A stretch of DNA of 64,000 nucleotides from Leptolinea sp. HRD-7 (GCA_024363285.1 AP024710.1:2264001-2328000), one strand, 5' to 3'; positions 6,816-16,642 are shown, counted from the stretch's first letter. A program made the numbers and translations. The notes: generated from the letters alone by a model not told the origin.

Positions 6816-9728
6816 CTACGGAGCCAGATAGAACGTGACAATGGCCGTGGCGCCATTGTGGTTTTCAAATTTGATCTCCCCGTTCAACGGGCTGACTACG
6901 CTCAACCGCATCACCTGCATACCCACATTCCCACCTGTGCCATCCAGGATTTCCTGCGGCCAGCCCGGACCATCATCTGCAAAACACAGGCGGACCCGGT
7001 TCGAATTCTTTTCTTCTTTGCGGATGGTAACGGTGATCGTCCCTTTTTCTTTATCGAGAAACGCGTGACGAATAGCGTTTGTCGTCAATTCGTTTAAGAT
7101 CAATCCTAAAGCGGTTGCCTGACGGGCATTGATCCATAAATTTTTATCTTGAGAAAAGATACCAATAGTCACCTTTCTTCCAAGCGGTGAAGAGGATGCG
7201 GCATTTTCAATGATCTTTCGAACAAAATGATCTAATTGAACGGGAGACCACTGGCTGGATGAAAGAATATCATGCACGGCAGCCAGACCACTTATGCGGT
7301 TACGCAGATCTGTTAACGCTAACTGATAGTCAACCGGTGATTTGATCTCTCGCTCGGTTTCCATTTCCAGTAAGCCAATTATTGAGGCGATATTGTTTTT
7401 TACCCGATGATTTACTTCATTTAACAGTAACGTTTTTGTTTCAGCATCCCGCCTGGCTTGAGCCAACAGTCGCAAATTATCCTGCGACAACTGTCTCATA
7501 GCCTCAAAATCCTGTTTACGAGCAGTTATGTCTGTGATAATTCCATTAATATAAACCGGGTTGCCGTTTTCATCCATTGTTATGCGGCCAGTTTCAACTA
7601 CCCAGATGTAAGTCCCGTCAGCTTTCTTCAATCGGAACTCCACCTCGAACGGCTTTCTGGATTGAGCAGCGGTATTTATGGCAATTCCTATTTTTTCATG
7701 ATCTTCAGGGTGGGTTATATCTAGCCAGTTAATAGAACCATCCAGTAAACAGTTCTTATCATAACCTGTCATCTTTTCAAAATAATCAGACAAATAAACC
7801 GCTTTATACTGCTGATCAAAAAGTGACCCGAATACAATACCGGGTATGTTGTCTACAAGATTTCGGAAATCTTCTTCGCTTTGCCGCAAATCGTTCGATG
7901 TTTGAACAATATCTGTAATATCTTGTACAATGGTCAGGCTTTGCAGCGTTGTTCCTTTGGCTGAATGATTAAGTGCTGTCTGGTACATATGCAGCCAGTG
8001 TGTTGAACCATCTAACTTGATCCAACGGTATTCACCTTCAACAACTTCACCGATGGGTAAATTTGCCAGTCTTTTTTGTTGTTCCACTGCTTTCGCCCGG
8101 TCATCCGGATGCACCATTTGAATGATCTGGCGGCGATTCATCGCTTTTAATTGTTCAGCTGTATTTCCAAAAAGGTCACAGGTTGCCGGATTAAAAAATG
8201 CCATTTCTTCTTTTTCACGGTCGTAAACAAAGATCGCGAGAGGAGAGATGTTTAGGATTTCATTCAAAAATCGGCGGTTATTTTCAATTTCTTTTTCTAT
8301 TCTTTTTCGATCGGTTATATCAACGCCAATAACAAGGTAAGCATCTTCACCTTTGTTCTTTATTGGTATAGCCCGCATTTCGACATCGACCATATTGCCT
8401 TTTTGGTTGACAAAAGAAATATCAATGGCCGAAGTATCAGGTTTTTCTTTTACACTGACAATATGGCTTCGCAATTTTTGTAAAAGTTCTTCTGACAGTA
8501 ACGACTTAATTTCAAATTCACCGATATTTTCGCTTGAGTCAAGCCCGAGCAATTTGATACCGGCATCATTCGAATAAACTATTTTGCTTTGTTGAAAAAG
8601 AAAAGTTCCGTTGGGAGTGAAATCAACCAGTTTCTGATATAGCTCACGGCTCTCGTTTAAGGCATTTTCACGATCGTGGCGTTCCAATACACTGATGATG
8701 GTTGATTGAAACAGATCGAGGAGAGCTTTTTCGCGTTCAGACCAGAATGGATGTGGAGAGCTGGAACTAAATCCAATATATCCTCTGAGATGATGAGAGA
8801 CAAATACTGGAAGCACCACCATTGATCGAATTCCTGCTTTGATCAAAAACAGGCGTTCGCTGGATGCCTCAGCCGGAATATCAAAAGAGTCAGGTACGTA
8901 AATTGGGTAATTATTTTCCAGTTGATTTTTTGCCCAGGCAAAAAGACTCAAAGGCAAACCATCTGTCATCTGTGAAAAAGCCGGCTTACCCGATTTATTC
9001 CATTCGAATCCCTTCTGGATGGTGTTTGTTTTAACATCAATGAAGCGGATATACCCCTGTTCGGCTGTCAGATACTCTGCCATTTTCTGGAGTGCTTCAG
9101 GGATCTGGTCTTCAATATGGGTGATTTCCGCGTTGATAAACATCGTTGTTATTTCGGAGACTATGTTTTCCCCATCCAGCTGCCTTTTTAATTCTTCTTC
9201 TTTTGTCTTTTGGTCTGTAATTTCACGGAAATAGGTGGCGATACCTATAATATTCCCTTCATCATCACGCCAGGGTTGAAAGAGAAGACTAAAATAACGC
9301 GTCAAATCCCCATATATTCTTGTTATCTCTTTGTAATAAGAACCGCCTGATTTGAGCAGTTTCTTTTTGATTTTTGTATACGTTTCTGCTTCATCCAGGG
9401 TTAGAATTTCGAAATCTGTTTTACCGATTACCTGGTCGACTGCTAAAAGGGGGGTTGAATTCATAAACCATACGTAAACCAGGTCTTTATTTTGAAAAAG
9501 AATGGTATCGGGAGAATTTTTGGAAATTAGCTTAAATCGCCGGTCACGTGAAAGAAGATTGGCATTTTGCTCACGAAGATCGTTATTTTCTGAAATTAAT
9601 TCCTCAGCAAGTTTTTCTAGATCGAATTTGGATAATGTCTTTAGATCTCGGCGGTTAGAAAAATTCTGTCGAGGGGGTTGGTCATTTGCCATTGAAATTT
9701 TTTCAATATTTTTCGTTATTCTTTTCAC
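6816..9728 (-). CDS. PAS/GAF sensor histidine kinase (HisKA_2 type)
   Basis: 970 residues, no membrane segment, so a cytosolic sensor. Order: short coiled coil (20-60), PAS (60-180), GAF (190-345), PAS (360-480), PAS plus PAC (485-605), PAS plus PAC (620-745), then a HisKA_2 dimerisation domain with the phospho-acceptor histidine in LNEVNHRVKNN, and an HATPase_c domain with the N-box NELTTNA and a DDGPGWP G-box. The GTG start at 9728 is chosen because GGAGG lies 5 bases before it. HisKA_2 kinases often act on separate regulators; none lies beside it. The signal is not evident. Confidence 0.9.
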   Translation of the reverse strand: MKRITKNIEKISMANDQPPRQNFSNRRDLKTLSKFDLEKLAEELISENNDLREQNANLLSRDRRFKLISKNSPDTILFQNKDLVYVWFMNSTPLLAVDQVIGKTDFEILTLDEAETYTKIKKKLLKSGGSYYKEITRIYGDLTRYFSLLFQPWRDDEGNIIGIATYFREITDQKTKEEELKRQLDGENIVSEITTMFINAEITHIEDQIPEALQKMAEYLTAEQGYIRFIDVKTNTIQKGFEWNKSGKPAFSQMTDGLPLSLFAWAKNQLENNYPIYVPDSFDIPAEASSERLFLIKAGIRSMVVLPVFVSHHLRGYIGFSSSSPHPFWSEREKALLDLFQSTIISVLERHDRENALNESRELYQKLVDFTPNGTFLFQQSKIVYSNDAGIKLLGLDSSENIGEFEIKSLLSEELLQKLRSHIVSVKEKPDTSAIDISFVNQKGNMVDVEMRAIPIKNKGEDAYLVIGVDITDRKRIEKEIENNRRFLNEILNISPLAIFVYDREKEEMAFFNPATCDLFGNTAEQLKAMNRRQIIQMVHPDDRAKAVEQQKRLANLPIGEVVEGEYRWIKLDGSTHWLHMYQTALNHSAKGTTLQSLTIVQDITDIVQTSNDLRQSEEDFRNLVDNIPGIVFGSLFDQQYKAVYLSDYFEKMTGYDKNCLLDGSINWLDITHPEDHEKIGIAINTAAQSRKPFEVEFRLKKADGTYIWVVETGRITMDENGNPVYINGIITDITARKQDFEAMRQLSQDNLRLLAQARRDAETKTLLLNEVNHRVKNNIASIIGLLEMETEREIKSPVDYQLALTDLRNRISGLAAVHDILSSSQWSPVQLDHFVRKIIENAASSSPLGRKVTIGIFSQDKNLWINARQATALGLILNELTTNAIRHAFLDKEKGTITVTIRKEEKNSNRVRLCFADDGPGWPQEILDGTGGNVGMQVMRLSVVSPLNGEIKFENHNGATAIVTFYLAP

Positions 9729-9791
9729 CCCTGCCTCCGATTATTCGGCAAGATACACCATGAACTTCATTATATGATGATTATCGACTAA

Positions 9792-9818
9792 TTTACATAG
9801 AGGTGCATCGGTTATAAT
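9792..9818 (+). promoter_or_regulatory. Promoter of udk, placed for a leaderless mRNA
   Basis: TATAAT (9813-9818) ends exactly 6 bases before the ATG at 9825, so transcription would begin at or next to the start codon. TTTACA (9792-9797) is 15 bases further up, a short spacer. No ribosome site can exist on such an mRNA. Confidence 0.55.
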
Positions 9819-9824
9819 TCTCTC

Positions 9825-10463
9825 ATGCCTGCTCACTCAAAACCATTGGTTATCGGAATCGCCGGGGGTACCGGTTCGGGGAAAACGACTGTTGCCAGCG
9901 TTATTCTAAATAAGGTCGGTCGATCGCGGATCGCGTACATTCCACATGACGCGTATTATAAAGACCTCCGCCACCTTCCTCCGATACGCCGTCAAGAGGT
10001 AAATTTTGACCACCCGGATTCTCTTGAATCTGAATTGATGATGCAGCATATTAGAGACCTGCGGGATTGGAAATCTGTCTACCTGCCGGTATATGATTTC
10101 ACAACGCACACCCGCACGGAACAAACAGTGGAGGTCAAACCAAGCCGTGTTATCCTTGTGGAAGGCATCTTAATATTTACAGAAGCTTCTCTAAGGGATA
10201 TGTTTGATGTAAAAATATTTGTAGATACCGACCCGGATATCCGCTTCATTCGCCGATTGCAGCGTGATATTGCTGAACGAGGCCGAACCATGGAGTCGGT
10301 AGTCACCCAATACCTGACGACGGTTCGCCCCATGCATCTTGAATTTGTGGAACCGTCAAAACGATATGCTGACGTGATCATACCTGAAGGCGGTTTGAAC
10401 GTAGCCGCTCTTGATATGGTAATCGCCCGTATAGAGATGATGTTGAAATCGGAGCAGGCTTAA
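9825..10463 (+). CDS. udk: Uridine kinase
   Basis: 212 residues, the usual length. The P-loop GGTGSGKT lies at residues 14-21 and the rest matches the uridine/cytidine kinase fold, including the HDAYYKD, FDHPDSLESELM and VEGILIF blocks and the FIRRLQRDIAERGR lid region. It phosphorylates uridine and cytidine to UMP and CMP in pyrimidine salvage. The start follows a -10 box by 6 bases. The VTT membrane protein follows 20 bases after its stop and may share the transcript. Confidence 0.93.
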   Translation: MPAHSKPLVIGIAGGTGSGKTTVASVILNKVGRSRIAYIPHDAYYKDLRHLPPIRRQEVNFDHPDSLESELMMQHIRDLRDWKSVYLPVYDFTTHTRTEQTVEVKPSRVILVEGILIFTEASLRDMFDVKIFVDTDPDIRFIRRLQRDIAERGRTMESVVTQYLTTVRPMHLEFVEPSKRYADVIIPEGGLNVAALDMVIARIEMMLKSEQA

Positions 10464-10483
10464 AACCTGATTTTTTGTATAGA

Positions 10484-11029
10484 ATGACAAATGAAAAAAA
10501 AGATCGATTGTTACGAATAGCAATCATTGCTGGTGCTATTCTTTTTACGGGAATCTTAATTTACAACCGCGAACAAATAAAGAATTTTGGGTCGCTTGGT
10601 TACCCCGGAATATTCCTTGTAGCTTTTTTATCCAGTGCTACTGTATTTGTTCCTCTTCCTGGAATCATGTTTACTACGGCGATGGGGGCCGTGTTTAATC
10701 CTCTCTGGGTTGCAATCGCGGCTGGTACAGGAGCAGGGCTGGGTGAAATGAGCGGATACCTGGTAGGATTTTCAGGCCGAGAGTTGGTGAACAAAACGGC
10801 CTGGCATGAAAAAGTTGAAGGATGGATCCGCAGGTATGGAATCTGGATCATTATTCTTCTTTCCAGTATTCCTAACCCGGCTTTCGATTTTGTTGGATTC
10901 ACTGCCGGAGTATTGAAACTCCCGGTATGGGAGTTTGTTCTGGGTACCATAATCGGAAATATTATTAAAATGTTGGTTTTCGCTTATGGCGGCGCGGGTG
11001 TTTTCAGTTTCTTCCCAATAGCGCAATAG
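10484..11029 (+). CDS. VTT-domain (DedA/YqaA-like) membrane protein
   Basis: 181 residues from the ATG at 10484; a TTG at 10475 is possible. There is an N-terminal membrane helix, then a VTT/SNARE-associated core: a re-entrant PLPG-type loop (VFVPLPGIMFTTAMG), a G.GAGLGEMSGYLVG block, the RYGIWIIILLSSIPNP segment and two closing helices. Proteins of this fold act as lipid scramblases or flippases (for example undecaprenyl phosphate or phosphatidylethanolamine carriers in DedA members). The substrate here is not known. It sits right after udk. Confidence 0.8.
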   Translation: MTNEKKDRLLRIAIIAGAILFTGILIYNREQIKNFGSLGYPGIFLVAFLSSATVFVPLPGIMFTTAMGAVFNPLWVAIAAGTGAGLGEMSGYLVGFSGRELVNKTAWHEKVEGWIRRYGIWIIILLSSIPNPAFDFVGFTAGVLKLPVWEFVLGTIIGNIIKMLVFAYGGAGVFSFFPIAQ

Positions 11030-11044
11030 GTGATTGTACTGTTC

Positions 11045-11073
11045 TTGATAAATGACCAGGACTAAACTATACT
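11045..11073 (+). promoter_or_regulatory. Sigma-70-type promoter of the glycan cluster
   Basis: TTGATA (11045-11050), a 17-base spacer and TATACT (11068-11073). The transcript would begin about 38 bases before the ATG at 11118 and drive the five-gene glycan cluster. Confidence 0.7.
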
Positions 11074-11117
11074 TTCATTTTGATTTTTTAACATCCCAAT
11101 TTTAACCCAGTGACATT

Positions 11118-13169
11118 ATGAAAAAAATATTCTCATCTGAGCGCCTGGTACCTGTTGCGCTTTTCATAGTCTGTGTAATATCATACGGAATCTTAATACC
11201 CTCTCTGGGATTCTACTGGGATGATTGGGTATACATCTGGTTTGCCAAAACCCTTGGCTCCTCCGGTTTCGTAGACGTGTTTTCCCATGATAGACCATTC
11301 CTGGCACTCCTGTATTCCATAAATCTACCTCTGTTAGGTACAAATCCAATTGTGTGGCAGATAGCTGCCCTTATTTGGCGCTGGCTTGCCACTCTATCTT
11401 TTTGGACATGTCTCAGGCTATTGTGGCCTTCTCGTCCGCGGCAGGCACTATGGGCATCCATTATGTTTGCTGTTTACCCGGGTTTCAGCCAACAGTGGAT
11501 ATCGGTCATCTATAGCGAAGCCTTTATTATTTTGGCTGCTTTTTTCGCTTCTCTAAATTTAATGATGGCTGCATTGCGTAAGAGGATTCCATTCTGGCCG
11601 GCAACAATCATAGCGCTGGCTCTTTCAGGTTTCAATCTCTTTTCTACCGAATACTTCTTTGGACTGGAATTACTGCGTCCATTATTGATCTGGTGGATAA
11701 TCGGCGAGTCTGGTTTGCCATTAATTCCACGGATAAAACGGTCAGTGATTAATTGGCTGCCTTACATGGTGGTTCTGGCTGGTTTTTCGATATGGAGGGC
11801 GTTCTTTTTCCAATCAAACACCTATCAGATTTCAGCTATCGAAAGCCTTGCCTCCACTCCTCATACCACAATAATTGATCTACTCAAAACATTAGGCTCA
11901 AATTTCGTGGTTGGCGGCTGGCTCGCGTGGAATCAAATTTTTTCCCCGCCAAATGCCCTTGAATTGCAAATCCTTACAACCCGGCTGTACTGGTTGGCTG
12001 TACTGGCCATGTTCATTTTCACTTTTATTTTTCTTACAAAGGTCCGGTTATTACCGGCTGAGTCAAATGAAGAAATGATCGAGCCCCAAAAATGGGGATG
12101 GCAGGCAGTATTGTTGGGCGTACTGGCATTGCTTGTAGGAGGGATTCCTTTCTGGATAGCTAACCTCCCGCTGACACTTGTCTTTCCATGGAATCGGTTC
12201 ACGCTGGCATTAATGCCGGGATCTGTATTGCTGTTGATTGGGTTATTTGAAGTGTTAATCCGCACGTCACGCCAGAAGATTATTCTGACAGGTATCCTGG
12301 TCAGTCTTGCGGCCGGATGGCAGTTTTATAATGCCAATACCTTCCGCCGTGAATGGGAAGCTTCGCGTGACTTTTTCTGGCAATTGAGCTGGCGAATTCC
12401 GGGGTTAAAACCCAACACGTTACTTCTGACCCATGAATTTCCTTTCAAATACTACAGTGACAATTCATTAACGGCGCCAATTAACTGGATGTATGCTCCT
12501 GAATTTAAAGGTCGCGAAATGCCGTATATGCTTAATTATCTGTCTGTACGTCTTAAGAACAGTCTGCCCTCCGCCAGACCGGACACACCGGTAGAACAAA
12601 CCTACCGCGCGTTGACCTTCAAAGGAAATACATCTGATTCTGTTGCGCTATACCTGGATTCAGGGGGCTGCCTCAAAGTAATGGATTCTTTGTATACAAC
12701 GGCTGAAACCATTCCAGGCCTCCCTTATAAAATGGAACCGGCCATTCCACTCTCCAATCTATCAAGGATCGAGACGAACCCCGATACCCCTGCGGTTCCG
12801 GCTCCCCAGTATTTTCCGGAACCACCGCATGGATGGTGTTATTATTACCAGAAAGCTGATCTGGCACGTCAAATGGGCAACTGGGAAGAAGCTGCCCGGC
12901 TGGGAACTGAAGCACTGGAGAAAAAACTTCTACCTGCCACACCTTCTGACTGGCCTTTGTTTATCGAGGTATTTGGCCGGGTAAATAATTGGAACAGGGC
13001 GGCGGAGCTCACGGAAAATGCGTATGCCACCAACCCCGCCATTCAGCCCGCCTTATGCAAGATATGGGACCGAATCGCAGAGCAGCCGCTAGATGACGAA
13101 GGTAAAGCTTCGGTAAAATACGCGAAGAGTTATATCAAGTGTATTGATACCGGAGTTAAGGAAAATTAA
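11118..13169 (+). CDS. GT-C type membrane glycosyltransferase with a C-terminal soluble domain
   Basis: 683 residues with about ten membrane helices. The first outside loop carries a WDDW motif (34-37), the acidic pair used by GT-C enzymes that take sugars from polyprenyl-phosphate donors. After about residue 430 comes a soluble part ending in a helical repeat region (NWEEAARLGTEALEKK, NNWNRAAELTENAY) that resembles TPR units. It should add sugars to glycans or proteins outside the membrane. The DPM1-like GT2 gene starts 1 base after its stop and probably makes its donor. The family is inferred from topology and motif. Confidence 0.7.
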   Translation: MKKIFSSERLVPVALFIVCVISYGILIPSLGFYWDDWVYIWFAKTLGSSGFVDVFSHDRPFLALLYSINLPLLGTNPIVWQIAALIWRWLATLSFWTCLRLLWPSRPRQALWASIMFAVYPGFSQQWISVIYSEAFIILAAFFASLNLMMAALRKRIPFWPATIIALALSGFNLFSTEYFFGLELLRPLLIWWIIGESGLPLIPRIKRSVINWLPYMVVLAGFSIWRAFFFQSNTYQISAIESLASTPHTTIIDLLKTLGSNFVVGGWLAWNQIFSPPNALELQILTTRLYWLAVLAMFIFTFIFLTKVRLLPAESNEEMIEPQKWGWQAVLLGVLALLVGGIPFWIANLPLTLVFPWNRFTLALMPGSVLLLIGLFEVLIRTSRQKIILTGILVSLAAGWQFYNANTFRREWEASRDFFWQLSWRIPGLKPNTLLLTHEFPFKYYSDNSLTAPINWMYAPEFKGREMPYMLNYLSVRLKNSLPSARPDTPVEQTYRALTFKGNTSDSVALYLDSGGCLKVMDSLYTTAETIPGLPYKMEPAIPLSNLSRIETNPDTPAVPAPQYFPEPPHGWCYYYQKADLARQMGNWEEAARLGTEALEKKLLPATPSDWPLFIEVFGRVNNWNRAAELTENAYATNPAIQPALCKIWDRIAEQPLDDEGKASVKYAKSYIKCIDTGVKEN

Positions 13170-13170
13170 G

Positions 13171-14118
13171 ATGACGCTTGAACCAGGTATTTCTGTGGTA
13201 GTTCCTGTTTACAACAGTGAAACAACCTTACGCGATTTGATCGCTGAACTAGAAACAGAGTTGCCCGATCTAACCGGAAAATATGAAGTCATTTTAATTA
13301 ATGACGGATCTCATGATAATAGTTGGAATGTAATCCATGAAATCTGCGCAGAGAAACCATGGGTGAGGGGCGTGAATATGATGCGCAATTATGGCCAGCA
13401 TAACGCTCTTGTATGTGGAATGCGGCTTGCCAGCTTTGATACCATCGTCACCATGGATGATGACCTTCAACACCCTCCAAAAGAGATAAAAAAACTACTG
13501 CTTCCACTGGCAGATGGATATGATGTGGTTTATGGTATACCGACGAAACTTCCTCATTCGTGGTGGCGAAATGCTTTTTCTCGATTAACGAAGCGGATAC
13601 TCGCCATGGTGATGGGTATTCCAACTATTCGTGATATCGGCGCGTTCAGAGCCTTCCGTACCGATATTCGCCGGGCATCGGATCAATTTCAAAGCCCGAC
13701 TGTAATCTTAGATGTACTGCTTTCATGGGGAACAACCCGGTTTACCACGGTGCCTGTAGAAGAGGCACCGCGGAAAGAGGGAAAATCAAATTACAATTTC
13801 AGCCGGTTGGCAGCTCAGGCTTTATTAATTCTGACCGGCTTTAGCACCGTCCCACTGAGGATGACGAATTATATAGGCTTCATCTTCACAATATTCGGTA
13901 TCGTTATTCTGGTGTATGTCTTATCTCAATACTTTATCGCCGGAAGTATTCCCGGTTTTCCGTTTCTGGCTTCTATGATCGCCATCTTCTCCGGGACTCA
14001 ATTGTTCGCGTTGGGAATTTTTGGTGAATATCTGGCCCGAATATTTGACCGGAGTATGGAACGACCTACATACGCCATATCAAAAACTATTAACAATCCA
14101 AAGGATTTGAATTCTTGA
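13171..14118 (+). CDS. GT2 polyprenyl-phosphate glycosyltransferase (DPM1/ArnC/GtrB-like)
   Basis: 315 residues from the ATG at 13171, preceded by AAGGA; an in-frame start at 13144 lies inside the previous gene. A GT-A fold (residues 8-230) has the VVVPVYNSE start, the MDDDLQHPP metal-binding DxD motif and the KEGKSNYNFSRL block that precedes the membrane part. Two C-terminal helices follow. This layout belongs to enzymes that load a sugar from an NDP-sugar onto undecaprenyl phosphate. The product would feed GT-C enzymes such as the gene just upstream. It overlaps the next gene by 4 bases. Confidence 0.88.
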   Translation: MTLEPGISVVVPVYNSETTLRDLIAELETELPDLTGKYEVILINDGSHDNSWNVIHEICAEKPWVRGVNMMRNYGQHNALVCGMRLASFDTIVTMDDDLQHPPKEIKKLLLPLADGYDVVYGIPTKLPHSWWRNAFSRLTKRILAMVMGIPTIRDIGAFRAFRTDIRRASDQFQSPTVILDVLLSWGTTRFTTVPVEEAPRKEGKSNYNFSRLAAQALLILTGFSTVPLRMTNYIGFIFTIFGIVILVYVLSQYFIAGSIPGFPFLASMIAIFSGTQLFALGIFGEYLARIFDRSMERPTYAISKTINNPKDLNS

Positions 14119-14807
14119 AAGTAGTCATTTTACAGCCGTCATATATTCCCTGGCGTGGTTTTTTTGATCAGATAAACACTGCTGATCTATTTGTTTTTTA
14201 TGATGATGTTCAATATGACAAACGAGGCTGGCGGAACCGCAACCGGATCAAAACTTCCGCAGGTCCAATCTGGTTATCGATACCGGTCTATAATCGCGGG
14301 GCTCAAACGGAACATATTGCGATCAACACTATTAAGATCGTATGGGACAGACCATGGAATAAGGAACACTGGAATTCCATAAAAATGGCCTATTCCAAAG
14401 CTCCGTACTTTTCTCAATATTCCGGTCTGGTAGAAGAGTTTTATTCTGGTAAACCCGAAATGTTGGCAGACTTTACCATTTCAACAACCATTTCTTTAGC
14501 CAGGGCAATTGGAATATCACACACTCGTTTCCTGCGTTCTTCTGAAATCGAAGGGGTTGAAGGCACAAAAACCGATCGTCTAATATCCATTTTAAAGAAA
14601 GTCGGCGCCACTCACTACTTTTCCGGACCATCAGCCAGAGATTATATTGAAACAAATAAGTTTGAAGACGCAGGAATCAGGTTAGATTACATGGAGTATG
14701 ATTACCCCGAGTACCCTCAATTATATCCGCCCTATGACTCGCAGGTTTCCATATTAGATACCCTGTTTATGATGGGGCCCGACACATTAAAGACTTTCGC
14801 AAAATAG
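14115..14807 (+). CDS. WbqC-like protein
   Basis: 230 residues. The N-terminus (ILQPSYIPWRGFFDQI, FYDDVQYDKRGWRNRN) is the hallmark of the WbqC family, found in O-antigen and capsule clusters with aminosugar genes; the biochemical role of this protein cannot be read from sequence. The TTG at 14115 overlaps the stop of the GT2 gene by 4 bases and has AGGA about 9 bases upstream, so translation is probably coupled. A methyltransferase and a WecE-type aminotransferase follow, which suggests that it helps modify the amino sugar made there. Confidence 0.85.
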   Translation: MKVVILQPSYIPWRGFFDQINTADLFVFYDDVQYDKRGWRNRNRIKTSAGPIWLSIPVYNRGAQTEHIAINTIKIVWDRPWNKEHWNSIKMAYSKAPYFSQYSGLVEEFYSGKPEMLADFTISTTISLARAIGISHTRFLRSSEIEGVEGTKTDRLISILKKVGATHYFSGPSARDYIETNKFEDAGIRLDYMEYDYPEYPQLYPPYDSQVSILDTLFMMGPDTLKTFAK

Positions 14808-14814
14808 AGGTTTT

Positions 14815-15456
14815 ATGACTGATCAATCAATCAACATGGATGATATCCGGAATTATTTTGCCGGTAAGTTAGAACAACATGGTGCAACACCACGCGGAGT
14901 CGACTGGAATTCTACCAGCGCTCAGGATACTCGTTTTTCACAGCTTGCCCGGGTTATTCAGCCGATTGACCGGTCATTCTCTTTGCTGGATTACGGAAGC
15001 GGATTTGGCTCATTTTATGATTACATTGTCACGCAGGGTATTAAACCTGAGAGATATATAGGTTTTGATATTGTAGAAGGTATGGTAAATAAGGGGCGTG
15101 AGCTTCATGCCAGTATGGATGGAGTGGAGTTTACCAGCTCTGAGACCAATCTACCTGTTTGTGATTATGTGGTTGCCAGTGGCATTTTTAATATTAAGCT
15201 GGATACCGCCTATGAGACATGGACCGAGTATGTAGTCAAAACACTCACCCGCATGAATGAACTATCAGACCGCGGTTTTAGCTGTAACTTTCTGACAAAA
15301 TACTCTGACGCGGATCATATGCGGCCTGATCTTTATTATGCTGATCCCGGTTATCTTTTTGATATGGCCAAACGCAATTTCTCTCGCAATGTAGCCATTT
15401 TGCATGACTACGATCTTTACGATTTCACCATTATTGTCCGGAAGAAATTGGACTGA
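14815..15456 (+). CDS. Class I SAM-dependent methyltransferase
   Basis: 213 residues with motif I at LLDYGSGFGSF (57-67) and an acidic residue after the next strand (IGFDIVEGM), the SAM-binding pattern of the Rossmann-type class. No membrane segment. It starts 7 bases after the WbqC-like gene. Position among sugar genes suggests methylation of a sugar or nucleotide-sugar, but the acceptor is not known. Confidence 0.75.
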   Translation: MTDQSINMDDIRNYFAGKLEQHGATPRGVDWNSTSAQDTRFSQLARVIQPIDRSFSLLDYGSGFGSFYDYIVTQGIKPERYIGFDIVEGMVNKGRELHASMDGVEFTSSETNLPVCDYVVASGIFNIKLDTAYETWTEYVVKTLTRMNELSDRGFSCNFLTKYSDADHMRPDLYYADPGYLFDMAKRNFSRNVAILHDYDLYDFTIIVRKKLD

Positions 15457-15469
15457 TTGGAACTTCTTA

Positions 15470-16609
15470 ATGGCAGAAACGATTGTTGACTTCAATAAAC
15501 CCTGTATTGTGGGAAAAGAATATGATTACATGGCCGATTCCATTCGGTCTTCACATATCTCTGGTGATGGTAAGTATTCCAAATTATGTCACGAATTTTT
15601 GGAAAATAAACTTGGGATTCCACGCGTCTTAACTACACCTTCCTGCTCACATGCGTTGGAACTTTCCGCATTACTGTTGAATATTCAACCCGGTGACGAG
15701 GTGATTATCCCGGATTTCACATTTGTCTCTACCGTAAATGCGTTTGTTTTACGAGGGGCTAAACCGGTTTTTATTGATATCCGTTCCGATACGTTAAATC
15801 TGGATGAAAGCCAACTTGAACGACTGATCACAGAAAAAACGAAAGCCATTGTCCCTGTACATTATGCCGGTATTGCCTGTGAGATGGATACAATCATGGA
15901 AATTGCCGGCCGATACAATATTCCTGTTGTGGAAGATAATGCTCATGGGTTATTCGGAAAATATAAAAACCGCTGGCTGGGAACCATTGGTTGTATGGCT
16001 ACCCAGAGCTTCCATGAGACAAAAAACTTCACATGCGGTGAAGGTGGCGCGCTGCTGATAAATGACCGCTCTTTGATCGAGAATGCGGAAATTATTCGTG
16101 AAAAAGGCACCAATCGTAGTCGGTTTTTTCGGGGTCAGGTGGATAAATATACCTGGGTATCAGTAGGTTCCAGCTATCTGCTTTCAGATATACTGGCTGG
16201 TTTTTTGTATGCTCAATTGGAAGTATGGGAAGAGATCCAGGCAAAACGTAAATGGATATGGCAAACGTATCACCAGGAACTTTCTGACTGGGCAAAAAAG
16301 AACGGTATCGTTCAACCGACCATCCCCGAGAACGTTGAGCCTTCATGGCATATTTATTATTTACTTTTGCCGGATCTCGACCATCGCCAGGGGATGATCA
16401 GTCATCTGAAAGCAAATGGCGTAAATTCCGTTTTTCACTATCTGCCTCTCCATCTTTCAGAGAAGGGCCGAGAGTATGGCGGCCGTGAAGGTGATATGCC
16501 TGTCACCGAATCAGTAAGCGACCGATTGGTCCGCCTTCCCCTGTATTACGACATGGGCGAAATTGAGATGGAAAAAGTTCTTGAAGCGGTAATATCTTAC
16601 AAACTGTAA
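15470..16609 (+). CDS. wecE: dTDP-4-amino-4,6-dideoxygalactose transaminase (WecE-type)
   Basis: 379 residues from the ATG at 15470; an earlier in-frame start at 15404 overlaps the methyltransferase. The N-terminus FNKPCIVGKEYDYM and the SGDG-YSK block match WecE/RffA. It is a DegT/DnrJ/EryC1-fold PLP enzyme with D156 for the pyridine nitrogen and K185 (SFHETKN) for the Schiff base. It would aminate dTDP-4-keto-6-deoxyglucose to dTDP-4-amino-4,6-dideoxygalactose using glutamate. The enzymes that make its substrate, RfbA and RfbB, are encoded at 22.9-24.9 kb. Confidence 0.87.
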   Translation: MAETIVDFNKPCIVGKEYDYMADSIRSSHISGDGKYSKLCHEFLENKLGIPRVLTTPSCSHALELSALLLNIQPGDEVIIPDFTFVSTVNAFVLRGAKPVFIDIRSDTLNLDESQLERLITEKTKAIVPVHYAGIACEMDTIMEIAGRYNIPVVEDNAHGLFGKYKNRWLGTIGCMATQSFHETKNFTCGEGGALLINDRSLIENAEIIREKGTNRSRFFRGQVDKYTWVSVGSSYLLSDILAGFLYAQLEVWEEIQAKRKWIWQTYHQELSDWAKKNGIVQPTIPENVEPSWHIYYLLLPDLDHRQGMISHLKANGVNSVFHYLPLHLSEKGREYGGREGDMPVTESVSDRLVRLPLYYDMGEIEMEKVLEAVISYKL

Positions 16610-16627
16610 ACATTCAACCCATATTCA

Positions 16628-16636
16628 TGCTAGAAT
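16628..16636 (+). promoter_or_regulatory. Extended -10 placed for a leaderless mRNA
   Basis: TGcTAGAAT (16628-16636) ends exactly 6 bases before the ATG at 16643. No clear -35 and no ribosome site are seen. Confidence 0.5.
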
Positions 16637-16642
16637 TTAATT

